A stretch of DNA of 64,000 bases from Acidiphilium sp. (GTDB lineage: Bacteria; Pseudomonadota; Alphaproteobacteria; Acetobacterales; Acetobacteraceae), in the NCBI GenBank assembly GCA_028688905.1, contig JAQTXH010000002.1, positions 331,061-395,060 of the forward strand, in the 5' to 3' direction. Positions 1 to 8,880 of the stretch are shown here, one piece after another. Under the pieces are notes generated by a model. That model did not search any database, was not told the DNA's origin, and was given only the letters and a program-made list of their open reading frames with translations. Position numbers and translations under genes: made by a program. Every line of letters begins with the position of its first letter. The first letter of the stretch is position 1.

Positions 1-1325
1 CGCCGTGTGGAAATATCGCGCACAACGCTGACAAGTTCGACATCGTGATTGGGGCGGCGCTGCCCGATCCGCGTTTTCATTTCCGTCCATACATGGTGAG
101 CGGTCGCTTCGTGACGGAGACGCAGTTCGGCGGTCACCTCACGGGTCTCGCCTCCCAGTGTTGCCAGGATGCTTCGCACCGCCGTCGCGTCGTCGGGGTG
201 GATCAGGTCGAATGCCGAGCGGCCGGTCAACGCATCGCCCGCGATGCCGATGAGACGTTCTGCCGCGGGCGATGCATATAGGATCGTGCCGTCTTGAAGA
301 GTGACAAGGATTGTATCGGCGGAGATTTCGGCCAGCACTTTGTATCGGGCGGCCCGGGCTACAATGGCCGCCTTTTGAGAGCGAAGCTGCGCAATCATGA
401 GGCCGCGTCGTTCGAAGACCAGAGCAATCGGCGTCGCCGCCGCAAATCCGGTCAGGACAAACGCCTGCAACAGCAGAATACGCGACGTGATGCTGGCGGG
501 TTCCAGGGCAACAATCGGGCCATGGCCCATGGCGGTGCGATACAGTGCGAACATCGCCAGCGCGGTTATGCCGAGGCAGGTGAATTCAAACCCGGCAATC
601 ATGCCGAGGCATGCGAAGAGCAGCGGCATAATGAACAAGGGGGCGACGTTTTTTTGATGAAATGTCGCGATCAGAAGTATCAGGCAGATGACAAGCGCGG
701 CACTCGAACGGAACCGCCTGCCTGATGGAAACAATGGCCGGCGTGTTCTATTGAGAATGACGATGCCCGCCATGGTGAATATCAGATTTCCCAGAGCGTG
801 AGCCGCGAACCACACACGCCAGGCGGCGGAAACGCCGGAAGGATCGGTCAGGGCAGAATTAACGCTGCTGGCAAGCGCTCCGAGCGCCGGCCCCACCACG
901 CCGACCGCCACGACAAATTTGAGCAGACCGTCAAGGCGTCTGATGCGCGGTCGTGGACCAAAGGGGAGCCAAGCGACAGCGATTGCGCTGGTGATCTCGA
1001 TACAATTGGCGATGGGAAGACAAATCGTTTGGGCGATCGATGCGCCTGTGATCAACTCGGCGACGGTGTTGCCCAGCCACCCTGCCGCGATGACGAGCAA
1101 CGGACGCTGCCAGCGCGACGGCCGGCGCGCCAGCAGAAGAGCAAGCGGCACTGCATTCGCCGGCCAGAACGCTGGAATTCCACTGTCAACCTGACAAAAA
1201 GACAGGCTGGCAAGGGCCAGCGCGCCGACCAGGGCCGCGATGGCACCAAATGCGACCCCGGATAAGCCAAGGGTTTTGGCTGTCACTGCGTGGCGCGGCG
1301 AAAGCAGCGCGCGGCCGCGTGCCAT
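1..1325 (-). CDS. MASE1-PAS membrane signalling protein, 3' part missing
   Basis: The minus-strand frame is open from an ATG at 1325 to the left edge, giving about 441 residues with no stop. The first 300 or so residues hold about eight hydrophobic segments, including a FWPANAVPLALLL stretch near residue 53 that is typical of MASE1 sensor domains. A PAS domain follows from about residue 330 (LAEISADTILVTLQDG, then a DLIHPDDA motif). The output domain lies outside the window; in this family it is usually a histidine kinase or a GGDEF/EAL module. The start is uncertain because no clear Shine-Dalgarno site precedes the ATG; a GTG 13 codons later is an alternative. It is probably an inner-membrane sensor, and the ligand is unknown. 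Confidence 0.75.
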   Translation of the reverse strand, partial: MARGRALLSPRHAVTAKTLGLSGVAFGAIAALVGALALASLSFCQVDSGIPAFWPANAVPLALLLARRPSRWQRPLLVIAAGWLGNTVAELITGASIAQTICLPIANCIEITSAIAVAWLPFGPRPRIRRLDGLLKFVVAVGVVGPALGALASSVNSALTDPSGVSAAWRVWFAAHALGNLIFTMAGIVILNRTRRPLFPSGRRFRSSAALVICLILLIATFHQKNVAPLFIMPLLFACLGMIAGFEFTCLGITALAMFALYRTAMGHGPIVALEPASITSRILLLQAFVLTGFAAATPIALVFERRGLMIAQLRSQKAAIVARAARYKVLAEISADTILVTLQDGTILYASPAAERLIGIAGDALTGRSAFDLIHPDDATAVRSILATLGGETREVTAELRLRHEATAHHVWTEMKTRIGQRRPNHDVELVSVVRDISTR

Positions 1326-1426
1326 GATGGCGGCGTTTGGTCTGTAGACAATGGTTGGTCCTGACCTGATTCGAAATCTTGAGCGTCGGTTTCGATATCA
1401 AATCAGACTTTGGTGAAGATCCGGTT

Positions 1427-1457
1427 AAAAAACGCCCCGACCACGTCGTGGCCGGGG
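1427..1457 (-). terminator. Rho-independent terminator of the hydrolase gene
   Basis: On the minus strand an 11-bp GC-rich stem (1447-1457 with 1435-1445, one G-T mismatch) is followed by CG and six T (complement of the A run 1427-1432). It lies about 95 bases after the hydrolase stop codon. A run of eight T on the plus strand (1470-1477) and outer arms ATCCGGT/ACCGGAT could make it work in both directions. Confidence 0.7.
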
Positions 1458-1552
1458 TGCATCACCGGATTTTTTTTCGAACCCCGAAAATCATTGGCGG
1501 GAAGTCGTGTCCAGCTCCAATTGATCGGGTTCAGGTGACGGCCATACGCGGA

Positions 1553-2218
1553 TCAGTCAGCGGCAAGAGCCATATGTTTACGGGCGATCTCGCCGCTAAC
1601 ATATGATTCTACGGCGTCGCCAATCGCGTCCGCATGATGGGCAAATACATGATCGGCACCTGTCATCACCCGATAATCGACCGCGACGCCTTTTTGGGTG
1701 TTGAGTTTGTCGACCAGTTTGCGAACAGACGCTTCCGGTACCAATTCGTCGGCATCGCCATGGATCATCAGGCCGCCACACGGGCAGGGGGCCAGAAAGC
1801 CAAAATCGTAGTGAGCCGCCGGGGTTCCAACGCTGATCCATCCGGAAACCTCGGGTCTGCGCATCAGCAATTGCATACTGACGAAGGCACCAAACGAATA
1901 CCCGGCAATCCACAGCCCGTTGTGACCAGGGTTCAGTGCCTGCATCCAGTCGAGTGCGGCGGCGGCGTCGTTGATTTCGCCCATCCCGCCGTCGTAATTG
2001 CCCTGACTGCGGCCCACGCCGCGGAAATTGAAGCGCATTACCGAAAATCCCAGGCGCTGGAACACCTGATACATCGTATAAGTAATACGATTATTCATGG
2101 TGCCGCCGTGCAGAGGGTGCGGGTGCAGCACAAGCGCCAGCGGCGCTCCGCGTTCCTTGGCGTGGTGATAGCGTCCTTCGAGGCGGCCATCAGGCCCGGC
2201 AAACATTACTTCAGGCAT
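1553..2218 (-). CDS. Alpha/beta hydrolase (COG2945-like)
   Basis: This 221-residue protein is a compact alpha/beta-hydrolase. It has an early HPHPLHGGTMNN motif (about residue 32), the conserved strand FRGVGRSQG (about residue 65), a nucleophile elbow GYSFGA (about residue 106), an acid in HGDADELVP, and a late GADHVF that supplies the catalytic histidine. No signal peptide is seen, so it is probably cytosolic. This family is widespread and often annotated as a dienelactone hydrolase-like or esterase protein, but the substrate cannot be told from sequence. It is transcribed alone, with a terminator downstream. A perfect 6-bp palindrome AGAACA/TGTTCT at 2252-2267 lies 34 bases upstream of the start and may be an operator. 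Confidence 0.85.
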   Translation of the reverse strand: MPEVMFAGPDGRLEGRYHHAKERGAPLALVLHPHPLHGGTMNNRITYTMYQVFQRLGFSVMRFNFRGVGRSQGNYDGGMGEINDAAAALDWMQALNPGHNGLWIAGYSFGAFVSMQLLMRRPEVSGWISVGTPAAHYDFGFLAPCPCGGLMIHGDADELVPEASVRKLVDKLNTQKGVAVDYRVMTGADHVFAHHADAIGDAVESYVSGEIARKHMALAAD

Positions 2219-2728
2219 CGTTTTATCAACTCTTTCTCAGTCATATTATCAAGAACAATCGTGTTCTCATTGTTTTTTCATACAAAGCCAGGGGTGCGCC
2301 ACCCGCGGCGACTCAACGCGACCAGCCAAGCCGAAGAGGCGACGGCCTTAGCGCCCAACCGGCGATCGAATCAACTTTTCGGCCACACCGCAATCGCCAG
2401 GATTGTATATAGTCATTTTGATCGCATCATTGACCGGCACGGTCTGCATACCTACTCTCCTGGACGGGAACATCCGCATTGAGCGGTGGTTCGCCTCAAA
2501 TTCTAAGGTTTCGGATGGTATTTGGATCGGAGCGGCGCATTCCAGCGGGCGAGTTGCTTAATGGAGCGACGTGCCATTTTGAGTGGGCGTCATGCCGCGC
2601 ACTGAAGCGGTAATCGTTTCGCTGTCCATAGTTTGTTCGCATATTCGGTTTGCCATCGTCACTACATCATATATGGTAAGGAACATGTTTATAATCGGTT
2701 GTCCCGCGTTTTCCTACGGAAATGTCGC
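2219..2728. other. Intergenic region between the hydrolase and cysE
   Basis: About 510 bases lie between two divergent start codons. Visible contents are the palindrome at 2252-2267 near the hydrolase start, one small minus-strand reading frame with a good ribosome site (2348-2449, listed separately), and an AT-rich stretch at about 2630-2710 (including CATATATGG and TTTATAATC) that probably carries the cysE promoter. Nothing else is recognised. Confidence 0.5.
2348..2449 (-). CDS. Possible 33-residue small protein
   Basis: An ATG at 2449 opens 33 codons ending in TAA and is preceded by a strong Shine-Dalgarno site (AGGAG, seven bases before the ATG). The peptide starts MQTVPVNDAIKM and contains NPGDCG; no family is recognised. 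It has no predicted membrane segment. The ribosome site is the only positive evidence, and chance occurrence or a decayed gene fragment is equally possible. Confidence 0.25.
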   Translation of the reverse strand: MQTVPVNDAIKMTIYNPGDCGVAEKLIRSPVGR

Positions 2729-3448
2729 ATGAGCCGGATGTTTTTACGCGAGACCATCCGAGCCTACCGCCAGCGCGACCCTGCCGCGCGCTCCGATCTG
2801 GAGGTGCTGCTATGCTACCCTGGGCTTCACGCGGTGATGCTGCACCGTCTGGCGCATTGGTTATGGTTGCGGCGAGCGTTTTTGCTTGGACGATTGGTCT
2901 CGCATTTCGGGCGTCTGATCACGGGTATCGAAATCCATCCGGGAGCCACGATCGGGCGGCGCTGCATCATCGATCACGGCATGGGCGTGGTGATCGGCGA
3001 GACAGCTGAACTTGGCGACGATGTGTATCTTTATCATCAGGTGACGTTGGGCGGTACCTCGAGTGATCATGGCAAACGCCATCCGACCGTGGGAAATGGC
3101 GTCATTATCGGTGCCGGGGCGAAGGTGCTGGGTCACATTCTGATCGGGGACAATGCCCGGATCGGGGCAAACGCAGTCGTGGTGGCCGAGGTTCCGGCGA
3201 ACACGACCGTCGTGGGCATCCCGGCCCGGCCAGTCGAGCGGGGGAGTGCTGCGCGCCCGGCCAAACCGCGTTTCGATCCGTACGGCACGCCGTGTGACCC
3301 GTGCCTCGATCCCTTATTGCACGAAATCGATATGCTGCGATCCGAAATGAACGATCTGGAGCGACGAATCGTGCGTGCCGAGGCACATGAAACGGTGCCG
3401 ACCACGAGCCGGGACTCGAATTGTGACCAATCTGCCCAGTCGCGCTGA
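2729..3448 (+). CDS. cysE: Serine O-acetyltransferase
   Basis: CysE acetylates L-serine with acetyl-CoA to O-acetylserine, the precursor of cysteine. The 239-residue product (from the ATG at 2729, chosen because similarity to CysE begins at [20 protein letters not shown]) has a short N-terminal helical part with [14 protein letters not shown], then a left-handed beta-helix of hexapeptide repeats ([37 protein letters not shown]). The catalytic Asp/His pair of the family is expected in the DHGMG region. The C-terminal tail of about 60 residues has CDPC and a short coiled-coil-like stretch. The gene overlaps the downstream desulfurase by 26 bases, so cysteine synthesis and sulfur mobilisation are translationally coupled. 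Upstream in-frame codons in the open frame look non-coding. Confidence 0.93.
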   Translation: MSRMFLRETIRAYRQRDPAARSDLEVLLCYPGLHAVMLHRLAHWLWLRRAFLLGRLVSHFGRLITGIEIHPGATIGRRCIIDHGMGVVIGETAELGDDVYLYHQVTLGGTSSDHGKRHPTVGNGVIIGAGAKVLGHILIGDNARIGANAVVVAEVPANTTVVGIPARPVERGSAARPAKPRFDPYGTPCDPCLDPLLHEIDMLRSEMNDLERRIVRAEAHETVPTTSRDSNCDQSAQSR

Positions 3449-4595
3449 GCCGCTCTATCTGGATGCTAACGCGACGGAGCCGTTGCGCCCGGAGGCACGC
3501 GCGGCGCTGATCGAGGCGCTCGATCACGTCGGGAACCCTGCGTCGGTTCATGCGGATGGGCGGGCGGCACGGCAAATCCTCGAGCAGGCCCGTGTCGCAG
3601 TTGCCGTGCATTTTGGTGCCCATCCGCAGGATTTGGTGTTCTGCTCCGGCGCGACCGAAGCCAATGCGCTGGCAATCCACGGATTAGGCACCGGCCGGCC
3701 AGTTCTGGTCGGTGCCACCGAGCATGATGCGGTGCGCGCCGCAGCACCTGGTGCCACGATCATTCCGGTTGATGCGGATGGCCTGATCGATCCCGCGTGG
3801 CTTGATGCGCGGCTGGCAACAATGCCCGGCGCGTTAGTGTGCGCAATGGCCGCGAACAATGAGACCGGCGTTATCCACCAGCTCGACCGGATCGCGGCAA
3901 TCTGTGCCATGCACGGCGCGATGCTGCATGTCGATGCGGTGCAGTCGGCGGGGCGGATGGCGGCCGATCATATCGCCAGGGGAGCAACCAGCGTGGCGGT
4001 GTCGGCGCACAAGCTAGGTGGTCCCAAAGGAGTTGGTGCCCTGGTGATGGCACCCCAGGTCGCCGACCGGCTCATGCCATTGATCCGGGGCGGGGGTCAG
4101 GAGCGCGGGCGGCGCGGTGGCACGCCCGATCTTCCGGCCATTGCGGGGTTTGCGGCGGCCATCGGGGCGATACGGTTGGCCGACGCAACCCGGCTCGCGG
4201 CGCTGCGTGAGGCTATCGAGGATGGTGCGCTGCGGATGGGCGCGATTGTGGTCGGCGGTGCTGCGCCGCGCCTGCCGAACACGGTCTGTCTGGCTTTGCC
4301 CGGACTTTCTGCCGAGACCCAGGTGATTGTGCTTGATCTTGATCACATCCGGGTGTCCGCCGGTGCGGCCTGTTCGTCGGGCAAGGTGGCGCGCAGCCCG
4401 GTGCTCGACGCCATGGGGCTTCATGATCTTGCAGGCTGCGCTATTCGGGTGTCGCTGCCGTGGAACGTGCCCGGCGACACGCCAGTGCGGTTTCTGGCTG
4501 CATATCGGCGTCTTGCGGCGCGCGCCTTGCGTAAGCGGGAGGGTTTCTCTACGTCACGCGAAACTCCGGTCCCGGATGTCGCAGAACTAGTTTAA
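3423..4595 (+). CDS. iscS: Cysteine desulfurase (IscS/NifS family)
   Basis: This PLP enzyme takes sulfur from L-cysteine as a protein persulfide for Fe-S clusters and tRNA thiolation. The 390-residue protein starts at a GTG (3423) inside the cysE end; the family similarity begins at [11 protein letters not shown]. Visible motifs are [12 protein letters not shown], the phosphate-binding region, DAVQSAGR, the PLP lysine in [10 protein letters not shown] (about residue 195) and the persulfide loop [11 protein letters not shown] (catalytic Cys about residue 325). The loop and genomic position suit an IscS-like class I enzyme rather than SufS, but no iscU, iscA or hscBA is present. Next-door ferredoxin and mnmA suggest it serves tRNA 2-thiolation, perhaps besides Fe-S assembly. 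The symbol is by similarity. Confidence 0.88.
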   Translation: MTNLPSRAEPLYLDANATEPLRPEARAALIEALDHVGNPASVHADGRAARQILEQARVAVAVHFGAHPQDLVFCSGATEANALAIHGLGTGRPVLVGATEHDAVRAAAPGATIIPVDADGLIDPAWLDARLATMPGALVCAMAANNETGVIHQLDRIAAICAMHGAMLHVDAVQSAGRMAADHIARGATSVAVSAHKLGGPKGVGALVMAPQVADRLMPLIRGGGQERGRRGGTPDLPAIAGFAAAIGAIRLADATRLAALREAIEDGALRMGAIVVGGAAPRLPNTVCLALPGLSAETQVIVLDLDHIRVSAGAACSSGKVARSPVLDAMGLHDLAGCAIRVSLPWNVPGDTPVRFLAAYRRLAARALRKREGFSTSRETPVPDVAELV

Positions 4596-4604
4596 GGGTT
4601 CCCA

Positions 4605-4937
4605 ATGCCAAGTATGATTTTCATCGAGCGCGACGGCACGCGCCGTACCGTTGATGCGCCGGTCGGCCTTTCGGTGCTGGAGGTCGCGCATAAACACGGT
4701 GTCGATATCGAAGGCGCGTGCGAGGGTTCGCTTGCCTGCTCGACCTGCCATGTCATCGTCGACCCCGAATGGTTTGCCAAGCTGGCCAGGGCGTCCGAGG
4801 ATGAGGAGGATATGCTCGACCTCGCGTTTGGTCTCGAAAAAACCTCGCGTCTCGGCTGCCAGATCGTGATGTCGCCGGCGCTCGATGGTCTCGTTGTCCG
4901 TTTGCCTGCGGGCGTCCGCAACGCCCAAGGCGGATAA
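4605..4937 (+). CDS. fdx: [2Fe-2S] ferredoxin, adrenodoxin/ISC type
   Basis: This 110-residue electron carrier begins nine bases after the desulfurase stop. The cluster ligands are visible as [10 protein letters not shown] (about residues 39-48) and a last cysteine in [10 protein letters not shown] near residue 85, the spacing of ISC-type and adrenodoxin-type ferredoxins. Acidic residues in [10 protein letters not shown] form the usual partner-binding face. Family members donate electrons during Fe-S cluster assembly by IscS/IscU; the gene order with a desulfurase supports that role. Cytosolic, no signal. Confidence 0.92.
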   Translation: MPSMIFIERDGTRRTVDAPVGLSVLEVAHKHGVDIEGACEGSLACSTCHVIVDPEWFAKLARASEDEEDMLDLAFGLEKTSRLGCQIVMSPALDGLVVRLPAGVRNAQGG

Positions 4938-4947
4938 TGGGACGGTA

Positions 4948-5985
4948 ATGCGTATCGTGGTCGCCATGTCGGGTGGGGTGGATAGTTCGGTGGTCGCCGG
5001 GCTGATGCACGCGGCTGGGCATGAGGTGATCGGCGTGACGTTGCAGCTTTACGATCATGGGGCGGCGTCTGGCCGGAAAGGCGCGTGCTGCGCCGGGCAG
5101 GACATTCACGATGCGCGAAACGTCGCGGACCGGCTCGGGATTGCCCATTATGTGATCGACGCCGAAGCGGCGTTCCGCAAATCGGTGATCGGTGATTTTG
5201 CCGATTCCTATGCCGCCGGCAAAACTCCGGTGCCGTGCGTGCGCTGCAACCAGCACCTCAAATTCGGTGATCTGCTGGATCTTGCCCGCGATCTTGGAGC
5301 CGAAGCTCTGGCGACGGGACATTATGTCCGGCGCGAGGAGGGTAAGCTTGGCCCTGAATTGCATCGCGCCGCTGACGAAGCGCGCGACCAATCGTGGTTC
5401 CTGTTCGCCACCACTCGTGAACAGCTTGAATTCGCGCGGTTCCCTCTCGGCGCGATGCCGGACAAAACCGAGGTTCGTGCCGAAGCCGCGCGCATGGGTT
5501 TGCAGGTCGCCGACAAACCGGACAGTCAGGATATTTGCTTCGTTCCCTCCGGGTCTTATGCCGATATCGTCGCCCGGCTGCGGCCCGACGCGGTTTTCCC
5601 GGGTGAAATTGTCGATGATGCAGGCACGGTACTCGGCGAGCATCAGGGCATCGCGCGGTACACGGTAGGACAGGGCAAGCGGCTTGGCGCGGCATCGGGG
5701 CAGGTTGTCACCCGGATTGATGCCGAGCGTCGCCGTATCGTTGTGGGTCCACGCGGGGCGGGAACGCGCCTTGTGCGCTTCGGTGAACCCAACTGGCTGA
5801 TCGACCGGCCCGATACGCCGTTCCGCGCCACAGTCAGGCTGCGTGCCCGCGACACGCCGCATCCGGCGGAAATCGACGCGGCGCAAGGCGTCGTGACGCT
5901 CGACGAAGCCGCTTTGGCGGCACCCGGTCAGGCTTGCGTCATCTATGACGGGACCCGTGTTCTGGGCGGCGGATTCATTACTTAA
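4948..5985 (+). CDS. mnmA: tRNA-specific 2-thiouridylase
   Basis: MnmA uses ATP and sulfur relayed from a cysteine desulfurase to make 2-thiouridine at U34 of tRNA-Lys, -Glu and -Gln. The 345-residue protein starts at the ATG 4948 and shows the PP-loop AMSGGVDSSVVAGL at residue 6, the first catalytic cysteine in PVPCVRCNQHLKFG (about residue 95), GHYVRR, the second cysteine in DSQDICFVPSG (about residue 190), and the C-terminal beta-barrel. It lies ten bases after the ferredoxin gene, so the whole cysE-iscS-fdx-mnmA run is probably one transcript. The desulfurase upstream is the likely sulfur donor. Confidence 0.95.
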   Translation: MRIVVAMSGGVDSSVVAGLMHAAGHEVIGVTLQLYDHGAASGRKGACCAGQDIHDARNVADRLGIAHYVIDAEAAFRKSVIGDFADSYAAGKTPVPCVRCNQHLKFGDLLDLARDLGAEALATGHYVRREEGKLGPELHRAADEARDQSWFLFATTREQLEFARFPLGAMPDKTEVRAEAARMGLQVADKPDSQDICFVPSGSYADIVARLRPDAVFPGEIVDDAGTVLGEHQGIARYTVGQGKRLGAASGQVVTRIDAERRRIVVGPRGAGTRLVRFGEPNWLIDRPDTPFRATVRLRARDTPHPAEIDAAQGVVTLDEAALAAPGQACVIYDGTRVLGGGFIT

Positions 5986-6042
5986 TCATTGTTTTTCAAG
6001 CACCTTCAGGAGTTTGGGATCGCGGTGCGGCTCTAGCCAAAT

Positions 6043-6109
6043 GCGATGAAATTGCTCGAAAAAATAGTGATGGACCGCGATCGTTCCTAACCGATCATGC
6101 TCTATCACT
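6043..6109. repeat. Dispersed imperfect palindromic repeat, copy A
   Basis: The core ATGAAATTGCTCG (6046-6058) followed by an A-rich run and an imperfect inverted repeat (6066-6083 with 6092-6109, 14 of 18 pairs) recurs at 34167-34224. Both copies end in CGATCATGCTCTA. Both are in intergenic DNA between co-directional transcription units. It looks like a short non-autonomous intergenic repeat; no coding capacity. Confidence 0.7.
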
Positions 6110-6185
6110 ATGTCATCGCGGTGCCACGCGGACGCAATTTCGTGCGGTACTGAAACTCCGGTCTGGTTTACGCCGATCTTCTGTC

Positions 6186-6191
6186 TATAAT
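6186..6191 (+). promoter_or_regulatory. Candidate -10 box of hfq promoter
   Basis: A perfect TATAAT lies 140 bases before the hfq start codon. No good -35 hexamer is at the usual spacing (CTGGTT at 6163-6168 is weak), so the call is tentative. Confidence 0.35.
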
Positions 6192-6331
6192 AGAAATGTG
6201 TCTCCGCTTTCGTGCCACGCTAGCGGCGGCGCACAACTCCGGGCGCGACGGTTTTCGGCCGCCGCGCCACTCGCAACGCAACCATCGTCCCTGGCAACAA
6301 CCGGGGCGACAAAAACATAAAGGACCGCGCC

Positions 6332-6649
6332 GTGGCCAATGAAAAATCGCAGAACGTGCAGGACGTTTTCCTCAATCACGTTCGCAAGAGTAAGACCCCG
6401 GTGACGGTGTTCCTGGTGAACGGCGTCAAGCTTCAGGGGGTGATCACCTGGTTCGATAATTTCTCCGTGCTGCTCCGGCGCGACGGCCACACCCAGCTTG
6501 TCTACAAGCACGCGATATCGACGGTCATGCCGGGCGCGCCGATCCAGTTGTTCGACGCGACCAAGGCCGAAAGCACTGCGACACCGGCGCAAAATCCCTC
6601 AACGCTCAGTCTGATGGGGCGCGCCGAGCCGGACCGCGATGAAGAGTAG
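6332..6649 (+). CDS. hfq: RNA chaperone Hfq
   Basis: Hfq is the hexameric Sm-like protein that pairs small RNAs with mRNAs. The 105-residue product has the Sm1 segment [21 protein letters not shown] (split here only in description) and the Sm2 signature [11 protein letters not shown] (about residues 55-65), followed by a 35-residue disordered acidic tail. The start is GTG at 6332, with AAAGGA eight bases before it; no ATG is available in frame. It is followed six bases later by hflX, the classical hfq-hflX order of proteobacteria. Confidence 0.97.
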   Translation: MANEKSQNVQDVFLNHVRKSKTPVTVFLVNGVKLQGVITWFDNFSVLLRRDGHTQLVYKHAISTVMPGAPIQLFDATKAESTATPAQNPSTLSLMGRAEPDRDEE

Positions 6650-6655
6650 CGGTAT

Positions 6656-7957
6656 TTGAGCGTCGAGACCCAGGCCGTGCCGGTTCGCGCCGCCATTCTG
6701 CTCCCGTGGGAGCACGGTGCGCGGCGTGACCGGTTGCGCGAGGCTGAAGCGCGGCTGGCTGAGGTCATCGGCCTCGCCGCGTCGATCGGGTTGGTCATCG
6801 CCTATCAGGACACGCTGCAAATCCGCGCGCTCCGCCCCTCCACCTTGTTTGGTGAAGGCCAGGTGACGCGGATCGGTGAGGCGATTGCCGAGGCCGACAT
6901 TACCGTCGCGGTGGTCGATTCCGCCCTCAGCCCGGTGCAGCAGCGCAATCTGGAGCGCGCCTGGAATTGCAAGGTGATCGATCGGACCGGCCTCATCCTG
7001 GATATTTTCGGCGAACGCGCCCGCACCGCCGAGGGCGTGTTGCAGGTCGAGCTGGCGCATCTGGCCTATCAGCGCTCGCGCCTGGTGCGGTCCTGGACGC
7101 ATCTTGAACGCCAGCGCGGCGGCTTCGGCTTCCTGGGTGGACCCGGTGAAACCCAGATCGAGGCGGATCGGCGGCTGATTACCGACCGTATCGTCCGCCT
7201 CAAACGCGACTTGGACGATGTGCGCCGCACCCGCGCCCTGCACCGTATCGCGCGCAACCGGGTGCCCTATCCGGTGGTCGCCCTGGTGGGCTACACTAAT
7301 GCGGGTAAATCGACCCTGTTCAACGCTCTGACCGGCGCTGCGGTTCAGGCTGAGGACCAGTTGTTCGCGACTCTCGACCCGACGATGCGGCTGATCGTGT
7401 TGCCGTCCGGCCGTCACGCGATATTGTCCGACACTGTGGGGTTCATTTCCGATCTGCCGACCGAACTGGTCGCCGCCTTTCGCGCCACCCTCGAAGAAGT
7501 CGCCGCGGCCGATATCCTGCTCCATGTTCGTGACGCGGCCCACCCTGACAGCGCCGCCCAGCGGGCCGATGTCATCACGGTGCTGGACGACATGGCCAGC
7601 GCCGGCATGATCGATGCGGGCTGGCAGACCCGCAGTTTCGAGGTTCTCAACAAGATCGACCTGCTGCCCCCCGAACATCGTGACCTGCCGGATACCAGTG
7701 CGATCGCGGTTTCGGCTTTGTCTGGCGAGAATTTGATGGCGCTGCGGCAGGCGATCGACGCACGCCTCGCCAGCGCCATGCATCTGATGGACTACGTGCT
7801 GCCCGCCGCCCAAGGGGCACCGCTCGCCTGGCTTTATCGCCACGGCGAGGTTGTTTCCCGCGAGGACCAGGACGATCAGGTCAAAATATCCGTGCGTTTG
7901 CGCCCGGAGGATCGTGCCCGCTTCGAGCGCGATTTTGCCCCGGCGCGGGTTGATTAA
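6656..7957 (+). CDS. hflX: Ribosome-associated GTPase HflX
   Basis: HflX is a GTPase that splits or rescues stalled 70S ribosomes, for example in heat stress. The 433-residue protein has the N-terminal HflX domain (about 1-190, with SALSPVQQRNLE and GPGETQIEADRR), then the G domain with Walker A GYTNAGKSTLFN (about residue 208), the switch region TLDPTMR, DTVGFISDLP, and NKIDLLP. Its start is a TTG at 6656, six bases after hfq; no ATG or GTG is better placed. Probably co-transcribed with hfq. Confidence 0.95.
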   Translation: MSVETQAVPVRAAILLPWEHGARRDRLREAEARLAEVIGLAASIGLVIAYQDTLQIRALRPSTLFGEGQVTRIGEAIAEADITVAVVDSALSPVQQRNLERAWNCKVIDRTGLILDIFGERARTAEGVLQVELAHLAYQRSRLVRSWTHLERQRGGFGFLGGPGETQIEADRRLITDRIVRLKRDLDDVRRTRALHRIARNRVPYPVVALVGYTNAGKSTLFNALTGAAVQAEDQLFATLDPTMRLIVLPSGRHAILSDTVGFISDLPTELVAAFRATLEEVAAADILLHVRDAAHPDSAAQRADVITVLDDMASAGMIDAGWQTRSFEVLNKIDLLPPEHRDLPDTSAIAVSALSGENLMALRQAIDARLASAMHLMDYVLPAAQGAPLAWLYRHGEVVSREDQDDQVKISVRLRPEDRARFERDFAPARVD

Positions 7958-7962
7958 GCACC

Positions 7963-8790
7963 GTGACTCTCGACGAAACCGACATCATCGCCATAACCGA
8001 ACTGATGCGCGCGGTCTCGAAGGCCATCATCATGCCGTGGTTTGGCCATATCGGCCCGGCCGATCTGCGCACCAAATCCGGTCCGCTTGATCCTGTGACA
8101 GTGGCCGATGAAGCCGCCGAACGTGCGTTGACCAAAGGGCTGCTGGATTTGTTTCCTGGGGTCGGCGTGATTGGCGAAGAAGCGGTTTCGGCCGATCCGG
8201 AATTGATGGCCAAGGTTACGGATGCCGCGCCGGTGTTCGTGATCGACCCGATCGACGGTACCCAGAACTACACCGCCGGATTGCCGCTGTTCGGGGTGAT
8301 GATCGCGCTGGTCGAAGCGGGTGCCATCCGCGCAGGGCTGATTTATGACCCGATCCGCGACGATATCGTGGTTGCGCGCGCCGGCACCGGCGCGTTTCTG
8401 ATCCACCGGGACAGCACTCAAACCCGGCTCCATGTCGCTGCCCCGGTGCCGCTGGCGCAGATGATCGCCTCGGTTTCGTGGCAATATATGAAGGAACCGG
8501 AGCGCTCGACTGTGCTGCGCAATCTGGTTCATCTCGGCCAGACTCCCAACCTCCGCTGCGCCGCCGCCACCTACCGCGCCATCGCTACGGGCCATATCCA
8601 CGCCACCTTGTCGCGCCGCACCTTGCCGTGGGATCATGCGGCGGGGGCGTTGATCGTGGCGGAAGCCGGTGGGTATGTGCGAAAACCGGATGGCGGGGTG
8701 TGGTGTCCGGCTGATCTTGACGACGGGATTTTGGCGGCACCGGATGAGGCGAGTTGGCTGTCGCTCCGCGATACCCTGGCGGCACGCTAA
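7963..8790 (+). CDS. Inositol monophosphatase-family phosphatase
   Basis: The 275-residue protein carries all metal and catalytic motifs of the IMPase fold: GVIGEEAV (Glu ligand, about residue 68), DPIDGTQNYTAGLPLFG (about residue 92) and WDHAAGALIVAEAGG (about residue 222). Family members hydrolyse inositol phosphate, histidinol phosphate, PAP or fructose bisphosphate with Mg2+. The substrate is not clear here; a HisN-type histidinol-phosphatase or SuhB-type role is possible. It starts with GTG at 7963, five bases after hflX, so it is probably in the hfq operon. It is convergent with mazG. Confidence 0.85.
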   Translation: MTLDETDIIAITELMRAVSKAIIMPWFGHIGPADLRTKSGPLDPVTVADEAAERALTKGLLDLFPGVGVIGEEAVSADPELMAKVTDAAPVFVIDPIDGTQNYTAGLPLFGVMIALVEAGAIRAGLIYDPIRDDIVVARAGTGAFLIHRDSTQTRLHVAAPVPLAQMIASVSWQYMKEPERSTVLRNLVHLGQTPNLRCAAATYRAIATGHIHATLSRRTLPWDHAAGALIVAEAGGYVRKPDGGVWCPADLDDGILAAPDEASWLSLRDTLAAR

Positions 8791-8880
8791 ACCACCCGAT
8801 GCAATCCCCCTTTACCTTTCGCGGCCGGGTAACCTGATGGCGGCGATTTCGTCCTTAAACGATCAGGAAACGATCAGGCA

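Larger units (their letters stand above)
5986..6331. other. Intergenic region mnmA-hfq
   Basis: About 346 bases without a convincing gene. It holds a copy of a dispersed imperfect palindrome (6043-6109, listed separately) and a perfect -10 hexamer at 6186-6191 about 140 bases before hfq. A minus-strand frame running from hfq into this region lacks any family similarity and is taken as a shadow. Confidence 0.6.

Noticed and set aside
2252-2267. AGAACA/TGTTCT palindrome as a LexA box
   Set aside because: Alphaproteobacterial LexA sites are GTTC-N7-GTTC direct repeats; this is an inverted repeat without that spacing.
1634-2482. Plus-strand open frame across the hydrolase gene (282 codons)
   Set aside because: Antisense shadow of the alpha/beta hydrolase, whose GYSFGA and HGDADEL motifs are on the minus strand.
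6599-7843. Long minus-strand open frame opposite hflX (414 codons)
   Set aside because: Antisense shadow; HflX G-domain motifs lie on the plus strand.
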